A DNA stretch of 64,000 bases from Methylorubrum populi (GTDB taxonomy: Bacteria; Pseudomonadota; Alphaproteobacteria; Rhizobiales; Beijerinckiaceae). Both the position numbers and the translations under genes were made by a program. The stretch covers positions 310,001 to 374,000 of the forward strand of contig DYYG01000035.1 in assembly GCA_020741775.1 (NCBI GenBank), written 5' to 3'. The notes under the pieces are model-generated. The model was not told where the DNA came from. It saw nothing but the letters and a program-made list of their open reading frames with translations, and made no database searches. This document shows positions 8,788 through 17,421 of this stretch, piece after piece (position 1 is the stretch's first letter; every line of letters starts with the position of its first letter).

Positions 8788-9306
8788 CTACTCCGCGGCG
8801 TCGGCCTCGCCGTCGTCCGGCGCCTGCGGGTCGGCCTCGTCCTCCGACACTTCGTCGTCCGTCTGAGAGGGAACGCCCGCCGAGTAGAAATCGCCCCGGC
8901 GCACCGCCTCGCCGCTATTGGCCATGACGCTGAGATAGGTGTTGAGCGTGTTGGGGGCGACATCCGGCAGACGCCGCGCGATCTCGGCATGCGACAGGCC
9001 CTGTGGGCCGGCACCCTCCAGCAGGGCCTTCAACCGGCCCTTGGCCGAATTCGCCCGCGGCCCCCGGCTGCCCCGCCCGCCGCCACGCCCGGCCCGCGCC
9101 TGCGGGTCGGCCGGGAAAGCCGCCTCTGCCGGTGCATATCCGGGGATGCCGTCCAGCGACGCGCCCTCGACGATCGCCGCGAGCGACTTCTCCGCCACGC
9201 GAAGCTTTGTCAGCTCGGCCGTCAAGCGCTCGTAATCGGCCTGGAGATCGGCCATGCGTCGCCGGACATCGGCCAATGCCTTGGCCAGCGTATCCCCCTC
9301 CGACAT
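8788..9306 (-). CDS. hypothetical protein with N-terminal coiled coil and winged-helix-like C-terminus, 172 aa
   Basis: I start the protein at MSEGDTLAKALADV, 21 codons inside the tracked ORF, because the upstream codons look non-coding. Residues about 1-55 form a heptad-rich coiled coil. A Gly/Arg-rich linker (RAGRGGGRGSRGP) follows. Residues about 100-145 (SHAEIARRLPDVAPNTLNTYLSVM) resemble a winged-helix fold. The tail is strongly acidic. This suggests a nucleic-acid-binding protein, possibly nucleoid-associated, but no family is recognised. It converges on the PQQ gene with 19 bp between the stop codons. Confidence 0.65.
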   Translation of the reverse strand: MSEGDTLAKALADVRRRMADLQADYERLTAELTKLRVAEKSLAAIVEGASLDGIPGYAPAEAAFPADPQARAGRGGGRGSRGPRANSAKGRLKALLEGAGPQGLSHAEIARRLPDVAPNTLNTYLSVMANSGEAVRRGDFYSAGVPSQTDDEVSEDEADPQAPDDGEADAAE

Positions 9307-9547
9307 GACGAACTTCAACTCCCAGGTGATGGATAGGGGCCTACAGCCACAGCTCGCCCCCGCCGTCAACCTAGTCGATGGATCCTCCCTTCACGGTCGC
9401 CCACCATGGGCGCGGACCGCCCCTCCGGCGATTCCGCGGCGGTTCCCCCATCCCCCTGTCCCTGCCTGCGCTTCCGAATGTCCCTCACGCCATCTCGCCG
9501 TGCGGTTGCAGAGGGACGACCGAACCGGCTCTCTCCTGCGGTCGGTT

Positions 9548-10768
9548 TCAAGCGGCGCTGCGCAATCCCTGCGGGCGGTCCGCCAGCACCTGGTGATAGG
9601 CGGAGAGAGCATTCCGAGCCGCCGCCTCCCAGGTGAAGGCTTGTCCGATGCGCGCCCGTGCGCGCCGGCCCATCTCCTCGCGCTGCGCCGGATCCGCCGC
9701 CACCTGCGTCAGCGCCTGCGCCAGGGCGGCGGCATCGCCTGGAGGAACGAGAAGGCCGCATCCGCCTTCCAGCTGGTAGGGAATGCCTCCGACCGACGAT
9801 GCGAGGACCGGCACGCCTTCGGCCATGGCCTCGAGCACGACCAGCGGGAGGGTGTCGGCCAGGGTCGGGAACACGAACAGGTCGGCACGGCGCATCAGCG
9901 GCGCGATCTCGGAATCGGCCAGATGTCCCGTGACGATGACTCTTTGATCGGCCCGGTCGGGTTGCAACGCCGAATAATCGATCTCGGGACGCCGATCGCC
10001 CGCCACGATCAGGGTGTAGGGGATGTCGAGCCCCCGGAAGGCGCTCAGCAGAACCGGCAATCCCTTGTTCGGGGTGTGGTTGGCGAGGAACATGCAGGTC
10101 AGCCCGCTCCGATCTTTGGCGGGCAGGCCGAACTTGCGATGGACGGCCTGATCGAGAGCGGGGTCGGGGGCAGCCGCGGCCGTCACCCCGTTGGACACGA
10201 CATGGATGGGGCCCCGGTAGCCCATCCCGTCCAGGATGCCGAAATCGGCCGGCGACAGGGCGAGGATGGCGCTCGCCCCCTGCACCACGCGACCGACGGG
10301 CTGCTCCACCAGCCGCCGCCACACCTCGCCGCGCAGGCGGTCGAACCCGTAGATCCTCCGGCCATTGGCGACTTCGTTGAAGCCGTGCGTCGAGACCACG
10401 TATGGAATTCCGGCGCGCCGCGCGGCGCCGGCGACCCGCTCCATTTCCAGGGCGGGCATCGGATTGTGCAGGTGAACGAGGTCGAAGGCGCCGGGACGGA
10501 TGCGGTCGGGGATATCCGAGCGGTAGAACAGCGTGCGGTAGCGCTTCGGCAAACGCGCCCAGGGCAGACCCGGCGGAAGCCAGGTCCGGACCGGCACCCG
10601 CGCCACTCCGGTCTCCGATCCGAGACTGGAGGCGTCGGCGTTCAGCATGCTGGCGACACTCATCCGGCAAGACGGCGCGAGGGCCGCGCTCAGTTGCTCA
10701 CCGGCCCGCGCGCCACCGCTCACCGACATGTGCGGCGGGACGATCAGGGGAGCTAGGACGCGGAACAT
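9548..10768 (-). CDS. glycosyltransferase family 4 protein
   Basis: A 406-residue GT-B glycosyltransferase. The N-terminal half has the LVHLHNPMP and VVSTHGF acceptor-side motifs. The C-terminal half has FLANHTPNKGLPVLL, then ADLFVFPTLADTLPLVVLEAMAEGVPVLA, the E-x7-E nucleotide-sugar motif of GT4. A GGAGAAATAC site precedes the ATG. It overlaps the end of the upstream epimerase gene by 16 bp, so the two are translated from one message. It probably adds a sugar to a surface polysaccharide or glycolipid. The sugar is not predictable. Confidence 0.88.
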   Translation of the reverse strand: MFRVLAPLIVPPHMSVSGGARAGEQLSAALAPSCRMSVASMLNADASSLGSETGVARVPVRTWLPPGLPWARLPKRYRTLFYRSDIPDRIRPGAFDLVHLHNPMPALEMERVAGAARRAGIPYVVSTHGFNEVANGRRIYGFDRLRGEVWRRLVEQPVGRVVQGASAILALSPADFGILDGMGYRGPIHVVSNGVTAAAAPDPALDQAVHRKFGLPAKDRSGLTCMFLANHTPNKGLPVLLSAFRGLDIPYTLIVAGDRRPEIDYSALQPDRADQRVIVTGHLADSEIAPLMRRADLFVFPTLADTLPLVVLEAMAEGVPVLASSVGGIPYQLEGGCGLLVPPGDAAALAQALTQVAADPAQREEMGRRARARIGQAFTWEAAARNALSAYHQVLADRPQGLRSAA

Positions 10769-11718
10769 GCGTATTTCTCCGTGAGCTGGATCGAGAGCTC
10801 CGGATCGCGCCAGAGATTGGAGAGGGCCTCATCGATCGTATAGGCTTGGCTCCAGCCGAACAGATCGCGGATGCGCCCGTTATCCGCCGCCAGGAATGGC
10901 CGGTCGACCGCCCGTTTCCGCGTGTCGTCCTGGATCAAGGTGAAGTCGCTGCCGGTGATGGCCTTGAGTTTCCCGATGATCTCCGCGACGGAATAGGAAT
11001 GCGACGTGCCGAGATTGACGGTCACCGTTTCTCCGGCGACGACGTCACTGTTGAGGGTGGTCGCGACAAACCCTGCGGCGGCGTCCTGGACGTGAATGTA
11101 ATCGCGCTTCGGCCAGAGATTGCCGAGACTGATCGTCGTGCGGCCTGATTTGAGCTGGGCCACGATCTCCGGCAGGAGATGCGGATTGGTTTCCCCCGGA
11201 CCGATGACGTTGAAGAGCCTGACGATCACGGCCGACAGGCCGTGGGTTCGAGCGGCGTAGCGGACATAATGTTCGCCGTGCAGCTTGCTGAAGCCGTAGA
11301 TGTCGCTCGGCTCGATGAGCGCGGTGTCCTCGCGATGGGGCCTGTCGTCCGGCTTGTAGACCGCGCCGCTGCTGGCGAAGACGACGCGGCAGCCCGAGGG
11401 GCAGGCGGCCAGGATGTTCTGCGTTCCCAGCACGTTGGTCCGCACGGCCAGGGACGGGTCCTGCTCACATTCCGGAATGTAGTGGATCGCCGCGAGATGG
11501 ACCACTGCCTCGGGCTCGAACGTCTCGAAGGCCACACGCACCGCCTCCGGATCGTTGATGTCGATTTTCTGGAAATCGATGGCCGACATCTCGTCCGGTG
11601 TGAACCGGACCGTGCCGTAGCGCAGCGAATCCACGACACGAACGGTATGGCTGCGCATCAGTCGCCGCGTGACCTCGCGCCCGACATAGCCATTGCCCCC
11701 AGTGACGATGATCCTCAC
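10753..11718 (-). CDS. NAD-dependent sugar-nucleotide epimerase/dehydratase (extended SDR)
   Basis: A 321-residue extended short-chain dehydrogenase. The Rossmann motif TGGNGYVG sits at the N-terminus, then HLAAIHYIPE, and the catalytic Tyr-Lys pair lies in YGFSKLHGE. It resembles UDP-glucose 4-epimerase-type enzymes and would supply the activated sugar for the overlapping glycosyltransferase. I start it at GTG 11718, behind GGAGG 7 bases upstream. The ORF track extends 36 codons further into AT-rich DNA, but that part (SIIVYYMSLEKSKLLKMG) has composition unlike the rest and no strong site. Confidence 0.85.
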   Translation of the reverse strand: MRIIVTGGNGYVGREVTRRLMRSHTVRVVDSLRYGTVRFTPDEMSAIDFQKIDINDPEAVRVAFETFEPEAVVHLAAIHYIPECEQDPSLAVRTNVLGTQNILAACPSGCRVVFASSGAVYKPDDRPHREDTALIEPSDIYGFSKLHGEHYVRYAARTHGLSAVIVRLFNVIGPGETNPHLLPEIVAQLKSGRTTISLGNLWPKRDYIHVQDAAAGFVATTLNSDVVAGETVTVNLGTSHSYSVAEIIGKLKAITGSDFTLIQDDTRKRAVDRPFLAADNGRIRDLFGWSQAYTIDEALSNLWRDPELSIQLTEKYACSAS

Positions 11719-12303
11719 GATCGTGCCTCCACGTCCCAGTTCATCAGGTATTTTTGAATCGAACTCACCCATTTTTAGCAATTTTGATTTTTCCAAACTC
11801 ATATAATATACGATGATCGACACCATATTCTAACAATAATGTCTTCTTAGACACGGAAATTATAGTAATTACATACACAAATCAGCAATTCAATCCTGCA
11901 AAAAACAAAAGCAATTGATCACATAATGATCTGTCCGCTTTATTTTAACGATGAGATAGTCAATATAAATTATTGGATAGCGCCGTACTCGATTAGGCGA
12001 TTTTCACGACCCGCCTCTTTCTACCAAGACGGGAGAGCGGATTGAATGACTCGTTATGATGAGATGCCGCGCGCTTTCAGGATTAACCCCTCAGGACAGA
12101 GGCCCTTTGGCGACACCTCCCACCGGTGCAACTGCAGCAAAATAAGAATTGAAAAACTCGGCTTCGCCCTAACAATAAAGCCAATTCAGTTTATAAATCA
12201 GTATTACCAGAAATTATTTTTCGATTTTATCAAATTTGGCGGCCGTATGACGAAGTGCGTCTTACTGAAAGCTTTTCGAGCAATCTGCTCTGGTATCCGT
12301 GAC
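11719..12303. other. AT-rich gene-poor stretch upstream of the polysaccharide genes
   Basis: About 580 bp in which runs such as TATAATATACGATG and TTATAGTAATTACATACAC contrast with the strongly GC-rich surroundings. It holds no convincing gene. The plus-strand ORF 12046-12453 (135 aa) has no recognisable motif, no good ribosome-binding site and ends inside a hairpin repeat. It probably carries the promoter of the epimerase-glycosyltransferase pair and may be bound by an H-NS-like silencer such as MucR. It may also be a scar of DNA acquired near the tRNA. Confidence 0.5.
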
Positions 12304-12438
12304 GGTCCTCATGCTGAGGTGATGCGCCAGCAGCCTCGAAGCGCGCCGCGACTCTTCTCCCAACGGAGAATTGTCATGAGGCCGACCGTTCCGGGCTGCT
12401 TCGAGGCTCGCTTCGTTCGGCACCTCAGCATGAAGACC
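12304..12438. repeat. 135-bp palindromic intergenic element
   Basis: The ends GGTCCTCATGCTGAGGTG and CACCTCAGCATGAAGACC are inverted repeats that match at 17 of 18 positions. Inside them AGCCTCGAAGC and GCTTCGAGGCT pair again, so the whole element can fold into a long hairpin. The inner CCTCGAAG/CTTCGAGG motif also occurs in the element at 26409-26517, so both probably belong to one dispersed family. Confidence 0.65.
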
Positions 12439-12916
12439 ATGGGATGTGCGTAGCAAGTCCGTTCAAACAGGCTCTTGGTTCGACGCGAATGACGGTGCCA
12501 TCGTTCCGCACATTGCGGTCATCGAATGATGGGAAGAGTCACAGCGAAATGGGCGTCAGACGTCGGCCCCGATCCGCAGGGCACCGGTTCCATTCGCCCC
12601 CGCCACGCGATCCTCGGCGGAATGAACTGTCTCGCACAACACATCGAAACGACGGGATCGAAAGAACCGAAACGCCGCCGACGATCGCGGCTCCGCATGG
12701 AAGACTCTTTCCACGACCTGGGCGGAACGGCTGTGAGGCTGCTGGTGGAAGCGGGCCGCACCGGCCCCTCAGGCACTGCCCAGAAGATCCCGGAGCGCAA
12801 TCCGGTCCACGTTCAGAGGCGGCAGGTGCGCAGCGGAGCCATGATCGTCGCAACGAAAAGGCGCAAACCGCTTTCGGCGGGTCAATCACTTCCGGTTTCA
12901 AGTGATTGGAATGTCA
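12439..12916. other. gene-free spacer before tRNA-Pro
   Basis: About 480 bp with several overlapping ORFs (12444-12905, 12526-12966, 12539-12901) on both strands. None has a recognisable domain, a good ribosome-binding site or sensible composition, and one runs through the tRNA. I see no supported gene here. Confidence 0.45.
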
Positions 12917-12994
12917 TGGTCGGAGTGGCGGGATTCGAACCCACGACCCCTAGTCCCCCAGACTAGTGCGCTAACCGGGCTGCGCTACACTCCG
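12917..12994 (-). tRNA. tRNA-Pro (anticodon GGG)
   Basis: On the minus strand the cloverleaf is complete. The acceptor stem CGGAGTG pairs with CACTCCG. The D-arm is GCGCAGCCCGGTTAGCGC. The anticodon arm CTAGT-CTGGGGG-ACTAG gives anticodon GGG (reads CCC). The T-arm contains GGTTCGAATCC. CCA is encoded after discriminator A. C1-G72 is the pair expected for bacterial tRNA-Pro. Confidence 0.95.
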
Positions 12995-13391
12995 ACGCCC
13001 CAAAGGGCTTGGCGCTATTAGCTTTCCGCTAAGGGCCACGCAACCCCTTTTTGAGCCGATCGCGCAACGAAGAGCGAACCGGTGCAGCGTCGCGCCTGCC
13101 GGAAGCCCGTCGTCCAGGGCGGCAGGTCGTCTGGCATCCAGCTTCATCGCGCGGCCCGTTGACCACCTCCCGCAACGGGTGCGCGCAGGCTGACATGCTT
13201 GCACAGCGGCGCCGAAGACTCAGGCGACCAATCCTCCTTAGCGTGGGGCATATCGGGCAGGTCCGCTCCTCGGCACCGGCACGACACCATGATCGCCGCG
13301 CGAACCGAAAGTATGCGGCGCGCAAGTTGCACAAAATACAACCTACTAGAAATCCAAGACGCTCTTCTCAAGCGCCGTCGCTCGACTTATC
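12995..13391. other. intergenic region between tRNA-Pro and luxR-type gene
   Basis: About 400 bp. It should contain the promoter of tRNA-Pro (minus strand) and of the LuxR-type regulator (plus strand). The ORFs on both strands here (for example 13029-13334 and 13051-13395) lack motifs and run into one another. I find no copy of the dyads seen in front of the synthase gene. Confidence 0.4.
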
Positions 13392-14153
13392 GTGATGATC
13401 TCGCCCCGTTTTCATCCGGCCATGTCCAGAAAATCGCTCGACCTGACGTTGGAAATCCTCAAGTCGCTCGACCGGGCGCATTCACGCGAGGATATCCTCC
13501 GGGCGATCATGCCGCGACTGAACGCATTCGGGATCGAGTACATCATCTCCGCGATGATCCCGCAGAAGCGCCTTCCCGCTCGCAGTCAAAAGAATTTCAT
13601 CATATTGGAGAATACCTCCGACGAGTGGAACCGGCTCTACTTCTCGAAGGGCTACATGTATTCGGATCCGATCGTGCAGGCGACTTTGACCAGCACGACG
13701 GGCTTCCGCTGGTCCGATGTCGAGGCCGCCGGTCCGCTCGACGCGCGCTCCCGCCAGATCATGGGCGAAGCCCGGGAATTCGGCCTCGGTGACGGTTTCA
13801 CCGTTCCGCTCGCTACCCTGGAGGAAGAGCGCGGCGGCCTGACCTTCGCCGGGCCGAAACTCGACATCAGCCCGGCGCAGCGAGGAGTCCTGACCCTGCT
13901 GGCCTCCTATGTCGTCGGTCAGATGCTCCTTATCGACAGCGGGCCGAATGAGCGCCGGATGGGCCTGACGCCGCGCGAGCGCGAAAGCCTGCAATGGGCG
14001 GCCGAAGGCAAGACCGATTGGGAGATCGGCGAGTTGATGGGGATCTCCCGGCACGGAGTCGATTTCCACCTGCGCTCCGCCCGGGTGAAACTCGGCTGCG
14101 TCACCCGCACCCAGGCGGTGGCGGAGGGATTCCGGCGCGGCCTGATCGTCTGA
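13392..14153 (+). CDS. LuxR-family acyl-homoserine-lactone receptor and transcription regulator
   Basis: A 253-residue protein with an N-terminal autoinducer-binding domain (about 15-165) and a C-terminal LuxR helix-turn-helix (about 185-250: LTPRERESLQWAAEGKTDWEIGELM). The invariant ligand-pocket residues of TraR/LuxR are all present as W79, Y83, D92, W107 and G135, so it should bind an acyl-homoserine lactone. It lies 216 bp upstream of, and co-directional with, an AHL synthase gene and is its likely cognate receptor. No strong ribosome-binding site marks the first ATG; the ATG at 13422 (MSRKSL) is an alternative start. Confidence 0.92.
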   Translation: MMISPRFHPAMSRKSLDLTLEILKSLDRAHSREDILRAIMPRLNAFGIEYIISAMIPQKRLPARSQKNFIILENTSDEWNRLYFSKGYMYSDPIVQATLTSTTGFRWSDVEAAGPLDARSRQIMGEAREFGLGDGFTVPLATLEEERGGLTFAGPKLDISPAQRGVLTLLASYVVGQMLLIDSGPNERRMGLTPRERESLQWAAEGKTDWEIGELMGISRHGVDFHLRSARVKLGCVTRTQAVAEGFRRGLIV

Positions 14154-14296
14154 CACGACGCCCCCGCAGCGCCGCCCCGCCCGCGCATTGCCTCACCGGT
14201 GCAATCCACGATAGAGAAACCGAGACGCGATTCGGAGGCGTGCCCGACGGGATGGGCGCGTGCCGATGATCCGCTCACCCACCTCCGGACGAAACC

Positions 14297-14312
14297 CTAC
14301 GGATTCCCGTAG
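14297..14312. promoter_or_regulatory. lux-box-like dyad 1
   Basis: CTACGGATTCCCGTAG has 6-bp inverted arms around a 4-bp spacer, within the 20-bp CCCTACGGATTCCCGTAGTG. It lies 58 bp before the synthase start codon and matches the size and symmetry of lux boxes. A second dyad at 14344-14359 is identical at 13 of 16 positions. It is the likely binding site of the LuxR-type regulator upstream. Confidence 0.55.
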
Positions 14313-14343
14313 TGCCGCGGCGCGGCTGAATTTGGGACGACGA

Positions 14344-14359
14344 CTTCGGATTTCCGAAG
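14344..14359. promoter_or_regulatory. lux-box-like dyad 2, abutting the ribosome-binding site
   Basis: CTTCGGATTTCCGAAG has 7-bp perfect arms around TT. It matches dyad 1 at 13 of 16 positions and overlaps the start of the AGAGGTG ribosome-binding site of the synthase gene. At this place it could act as a repressing operator or as an mRNA hairpin. Its position makes simple activation unlikely. Confidence 0.45.
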
Positions 14360-14369
14360 AGGTGTTCCC

Positions 14370-15005
14370 ATGATCCATGTCGTGACAGCGGAGAACATGC
14401 AGGACTACGCCGGCGCCCTGGACCAGGCCTTCCGCCTGCGTCACCGGGTGTTCGTCGAGGAGCTGGGATGGAGCAACCTGGCCCGCCCGGATCGGCGCGA
14501 GATCGATGAGTTCGACGACGAGCATGCCATCCACCTGCTCGCCATCGACGAGACCGAGACCGTCATCGGCTATTCGCGCCTGCTGCCGACGACTCGTCCC
14601 TATCTGCTGCCGATGGTGCTGCCGCAGCTCTGCGAAGGCACGCCGCCCTCCAGCCCGCAGACGGTCGAGTGGGGCCGCATCTGCGTGGCCGAGAGCGCCC
14701 GCACCTCGGGCCGGCGACTCAACCCGACGGCGCTGGCACTGATGACGGCGATCGTCGAATGGGGTCTGCCGCGGGGCATCACCAGCTTCGTCTCCGAAAT
14801 GCCGACGAGCTGGATCCTCCGCCTCCTGCAGCTGCATCTGCACGCCGTGCCGCTCGGCCTGCCGCACGAGATCGAGGGCGAGGAGATCGTCGCGGTCGAG
14901 GCCGCCTTCGACCGTCGCTCGCTGCGCCAGCTCCAGAACAAGCGCGGCGACATCCGCTCCGTCCTGTCGCCGTCGCGGACCAGTGTCGCCCGCCTCGCCT
15001 CCTGA
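14370..15005 (+). CDS. acyl-homoserine-lactone synthase (LuxI family)
   Basis: A 211-residue autoinducer synthase that makes an AHL from acyl-ACP (or acyl-CoA) and S-adenosylmethionine. The invariant LuxI residues are in place: R24, F28, W34, D46, D49, R70, E100 and R103 (RLRHRVFVEELGW; YSRLLPT; VEWGRICVAE). The start ATG has AGAGGTG upstream. It follows the LuxR-type gene and two lux-box-like dyads, suggesting autoinduction. Methylobacterium is known to have LuxI-type synthases making long-chain AHLs; which acyl chain this one uses cannot be read here. Confidence 0.93.
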   Translation: MIHVVTAENMQDYAGALDQAFRLRHRVFVEELGWSNLARPDRREIDEFDDEHAIHLLAIDETETVIGYSRLLPTTRPYLLPMVLPQLCEGTPPSSPQTVEWGRICVAESARTSGRRLNPTALALMTAIVEWGLPRGITSFVSEMPTSWILRLLQLHLHAVPLGLPHEIEGEEIVAVEAAFDRRSLRQLQNKRGDIRSVLSPSRTSVARLAS

Positions 15006-15229
15006 GGCGCGAGAGGGAATGACGGGGTGGACCAGGGGAGGGTCCGCCACCGGAACGAAGGGCGCCGCGGCCCGAACGCCGCGACGCTCCACACACGAGG
15101 CCGGCCCAGCCGCACGGACCGGGCCCGTCCATCGATCCTTGTTTTTGCGACATTGTCGATCGGACCACCCTTCTCTTCGACGAAGGGCGCTCTCGACGGT
15201 CAAGCATATCTTGCACGGGGAGCAAGACT

Positions 15230-15832
15230 TTGAAGCGCAGACGCAGTGACGCCCGGCGGGGCGCGGCCCCGGGACTTGTTGGAACCCTGGCGGAGTCCGG
15301 CATCGTCGGACGCTGGGAATGGGATGCGGCCAGCGGCCGCTTCCTCCTCGATGAGGGCGCGGCCGCGCTGATCGCGGGCGATCCCCGCCTGGCCGGACAA
15401 CCCCTGCACGCGGAGCGTGCGACCGCGGGCCTGGCCCTGCCGGAAGCCGCCCGGCTCCTCGACGAGGTCCGCCGGGCCGCCGAGCAGGAGGACGACGTCC
15501 TCGTTCAGATCCGTGTCACGCCGCAGCCGGAGGCGCCGCGCTTCCTCGCCTGCCAGGGCCGGATCCAACGGGACGAGCGGCACCAGCCGCTCCGTGTCGA
15601 GGGCACGTTCGTCGACACCGCCGACGTCGCCCCCGAGACGCGCGCCCTGCTCGGCCTGGAGGAAGGAACAGCGGACGCCATCGACGAGGCCGCAGAACTC
15701 CTCATCGCCGCGCGGCGGGCCATCGACGCAAGCGGCAGCCGTCGGCTGCGGCAACTGGTCGATGTGATGCTCTTGGAAGTCGCGCGGGAGATCGCGAGCC
15801 GGAGCGAGCCGGCGCAACGGCGTCATCACTAG
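15230..15832 (+). CDS. PAS-like domain protein of unknown role, 200 aa
   Basis: Residues about 20-135 (GIVGRWEWDAASGRFLL ... LRVEGTFVDTADV) have the pattern of a PAS domain, including the closing GTF-x-D strand. The C-terminal third is helical and has no kinase, cyclase or HTH motif. The start is TTG, supported by GGGGAGC 7 bases upstream; no ATG fits. It is a soluble sensor-like protein, perhaps a signalling partner without an output domain. It lies 224 bp downstream of the AHL synthase on the same strand and could belong to its regulon, but no dyad is seen in front of it. Confidence 0.65.
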   Translation: MKRRRSDARRGAAPGLVGTLAESGIVGRWEWDAASGRFLLDEGAAALIAGDPRLAGQPLHAERATAGLALPEAARLLDEVRRAAEQEDDVLVQIRVTPQPEAPRFLACQGRIQRDERHQPLRVEGTFVDTADVAPETRALLGLEEGTADAIDEAAELLIAARRAIDASGSRRLRQLVDVMLLEVAREIASRSEPAQRRHH

Positions 15833-15946
15833 AGCGCTGTCGGCCGCGCTGGGATCGGTTCGGCGCAAGAGGCCGCGTTAACGAGAGGGCGCGTTGAGAC
15901 GAGGGTCTAGAGGCGGAGCAGTCGCCACGGGGGCGGGAACCGGTCT

Positions 15947-17272
15947 ATGCAGCGGCCCATGCCCGCCTGCCTCGCCATCGACCTGACCCGCCTGATCACG
16001 CGCCTGCGCCACGCGAACCCGACCGGGATCGACCGTGTCGATCTCGCCTATGCCCGGCACGTGCTGGGGACGGGCGACGCCGGAACCCGGTTCGGGCTGG
16101 TCTCGACCGCCCTCGGGCCGCGCATCCTCGATCGCGACAGCGCCCGCCACCTCGTCGAGACGGTCGCGGCGGGCTGGGTCGAGGATGTGACCGCCGCGGC
16201 GGATCCGGTGTTCCGGGCATTGGCCGCCTCGCTCACCGGAAGCCCGGCGCCCGAAGCCCGATCCCACCGCAAGGCCGGGCCGGACCAGGGGGGAGGGCGC
16301 CTGCATCGCCGCCGGCTTCAGGCCGAGACGATGCTGCGGGTGCTGCGCTCCGGCGGAGCCGAACACCTGCCGCCGGGGACCATCTATCTCCACACCTCGC
16401 ACCTGCGCCTCGACCTGCCGGGGCGCTTCGACTGGCTCTATACCCGGCGCGACGTGCGGCCGGTCTTCTTCGTCCACGACCTGATTCCGATCTCGCATCC
16501 GGAATATGGCCGCCCCGGAGAAGCCGGGCGCCATGCGGCGCGCATGGAAACCGTGGCGCGCCACGCCGCCCATGTCCTCGTCAATTCATGCGATGTCGGG
16601 GCGCGCTTCACCGAGTACGCGCGGAGGCGGGGCTGGGCCCCGAAGCCGGTGACCGTGGCACCGCTCGGTGTCGAGCCGGTCTTTTCCGCAGAAGCGGGCG
16701 GGGCCGCTTTGCCGAGTCTGGCCCGGCCCACCTTCCTGGTCTGCGGCACCATCGAGCCGCGCAAGAATCACCTGCTTCTGCTCAATCTCTGGCGCGACCT
16801 CGCCGAGCGGATGGGGGAGGGCACCCCGCGTCTGGTTCTGGTCGGCCGCAGGGGCTGGGAGATCGAGAACGTCGCCGACATGCTCGACCGCTGCCCGTCC
16901 ATCCGCGTCCATGTCGGCGAGGTGGTCGGCCTGTCGACCCACGGCCTCGCGGCCCTGATGCGCAGCGCCACCGCCCTGCTGATGCCCTCCTTCATCGAGG
17001 GCTACGGCCTGCCGGTGGTCGAGGCGGCGGCGAGTGGGCTGCCGGTCGTCGCCTCCGACATCCCGGTCCACCGGGAGATCGGCGGGGATTTCGCCCATCT
17101 GCTCGATCCCCTCGACGGGCCGGGTTGGACCCGGGCCGTCCGCGCCCTGAGCGAGCCGGGCTCCCCCCTTCGCGCGGAGCTGGCGGGGCGGCTGTCCGGC
17201 TACCGGCCTCCCGACTGGGCCGCGCATTTCGAGCGGGTCGACGCCGTCCTCGCCGGCCTGACCGAGGCGTGA
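15947..17272 (+). CDS. glycosyltransferase family 4 protein
   Basis: A 441-residue GT-B glycosyltransferase. The N-terminal half contains LAIDLTRLI and VFFVHDLIPISHPEY. The C-terminal half contains FLVCGTIEPRKNHLLLLNLW and the donor-binding MPSFIEGYGLPVVEAAASGLPVVASD with the E-x7-E motif. The closest picture is a mannosyl- or rhamnosyltransferase of surface polysaccharide assembly. There is no signal peptide, so it acts on the cytoplasmic face of the membrane. ATG 15959 is an alternative start. It stands alone between the PAS-like gene and the rhodanese. Confidence 0.87.
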   Translation: MQRPMPACLAIDLTRLITRLRHANPTGIDRVDLAYARHVLGTGDAGTRFGLVSTALGPRILDRDSARHLVETVAAGWVEDVTAAADPVFRALAASLTGSPAPEARSHRKAGPDQGGGRLHRRRLQAETMLRVLRSGGAEHLPPGTIYLHTSHLRLDLPGRFDWLYTRRDVRPVFFVHDLIPISHPEYGRPGEAGRHAARMETVARHAAHVLVNSCDVGARFTEYARRRGWAPKPVTVAPLGVEPVFSAEAGGAALPSLARPTFLVCGTIEPRKNHLLLLNLWRDLAERMGEGTPRLVLVGRRGWEIENVADMLDRCPSIRVHVGEVVGLSTHGLAALMRSATALLMPSFIEGYGLPVVEAAASGLPVVASDIPVHREIGGDFAHLLDPLDGPGWTRAVRALSEPGSPLRAELAGRLSGYRPPDWAAHFERVDAVLAGLTEA

Positions 17273-17421
17273 GCCCGGCAAGGACGCGCCCGACCCTGTG
17301 ACGGCCTCCGACCCGGCGGTTGCCTGCCGAAGGCCGGAGGACTTAAGAAAATGATCCAGACGATCCCGCCCCGGACAGCGAGGGCGGGGTGCGGCGATAT
17401 CCCGGGAAGAGAGTGAAACCG

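Noticed and set aside
6477-9014. 845-residue minus-strand ORF
   Set aside because: Only its last 91 residues (6477-6752) look like a gene, with signal peptide and ribosome-binding site. The rest is antisense to the PQQ gene and has no motif.
12046-12453. 135-residue ORF in the AT-rich stretch
   Set aside because: No ribosome-binding site, mixed composition, and its end lies inside a hairpin repeat. It may be chance.
12526-12966. 146-residue ORF running into tRNA-Pro
   Set aside because: Its last residues are the antisense of the tRNA (GVAGFEPTTPSPPD is a well-known false translation of tRNA DNA).
12917-12994. tRNA-Pro as an active integration site
   Set aside because: I saw no integrase gene and no second copy of the tRNA 3' end in the window.
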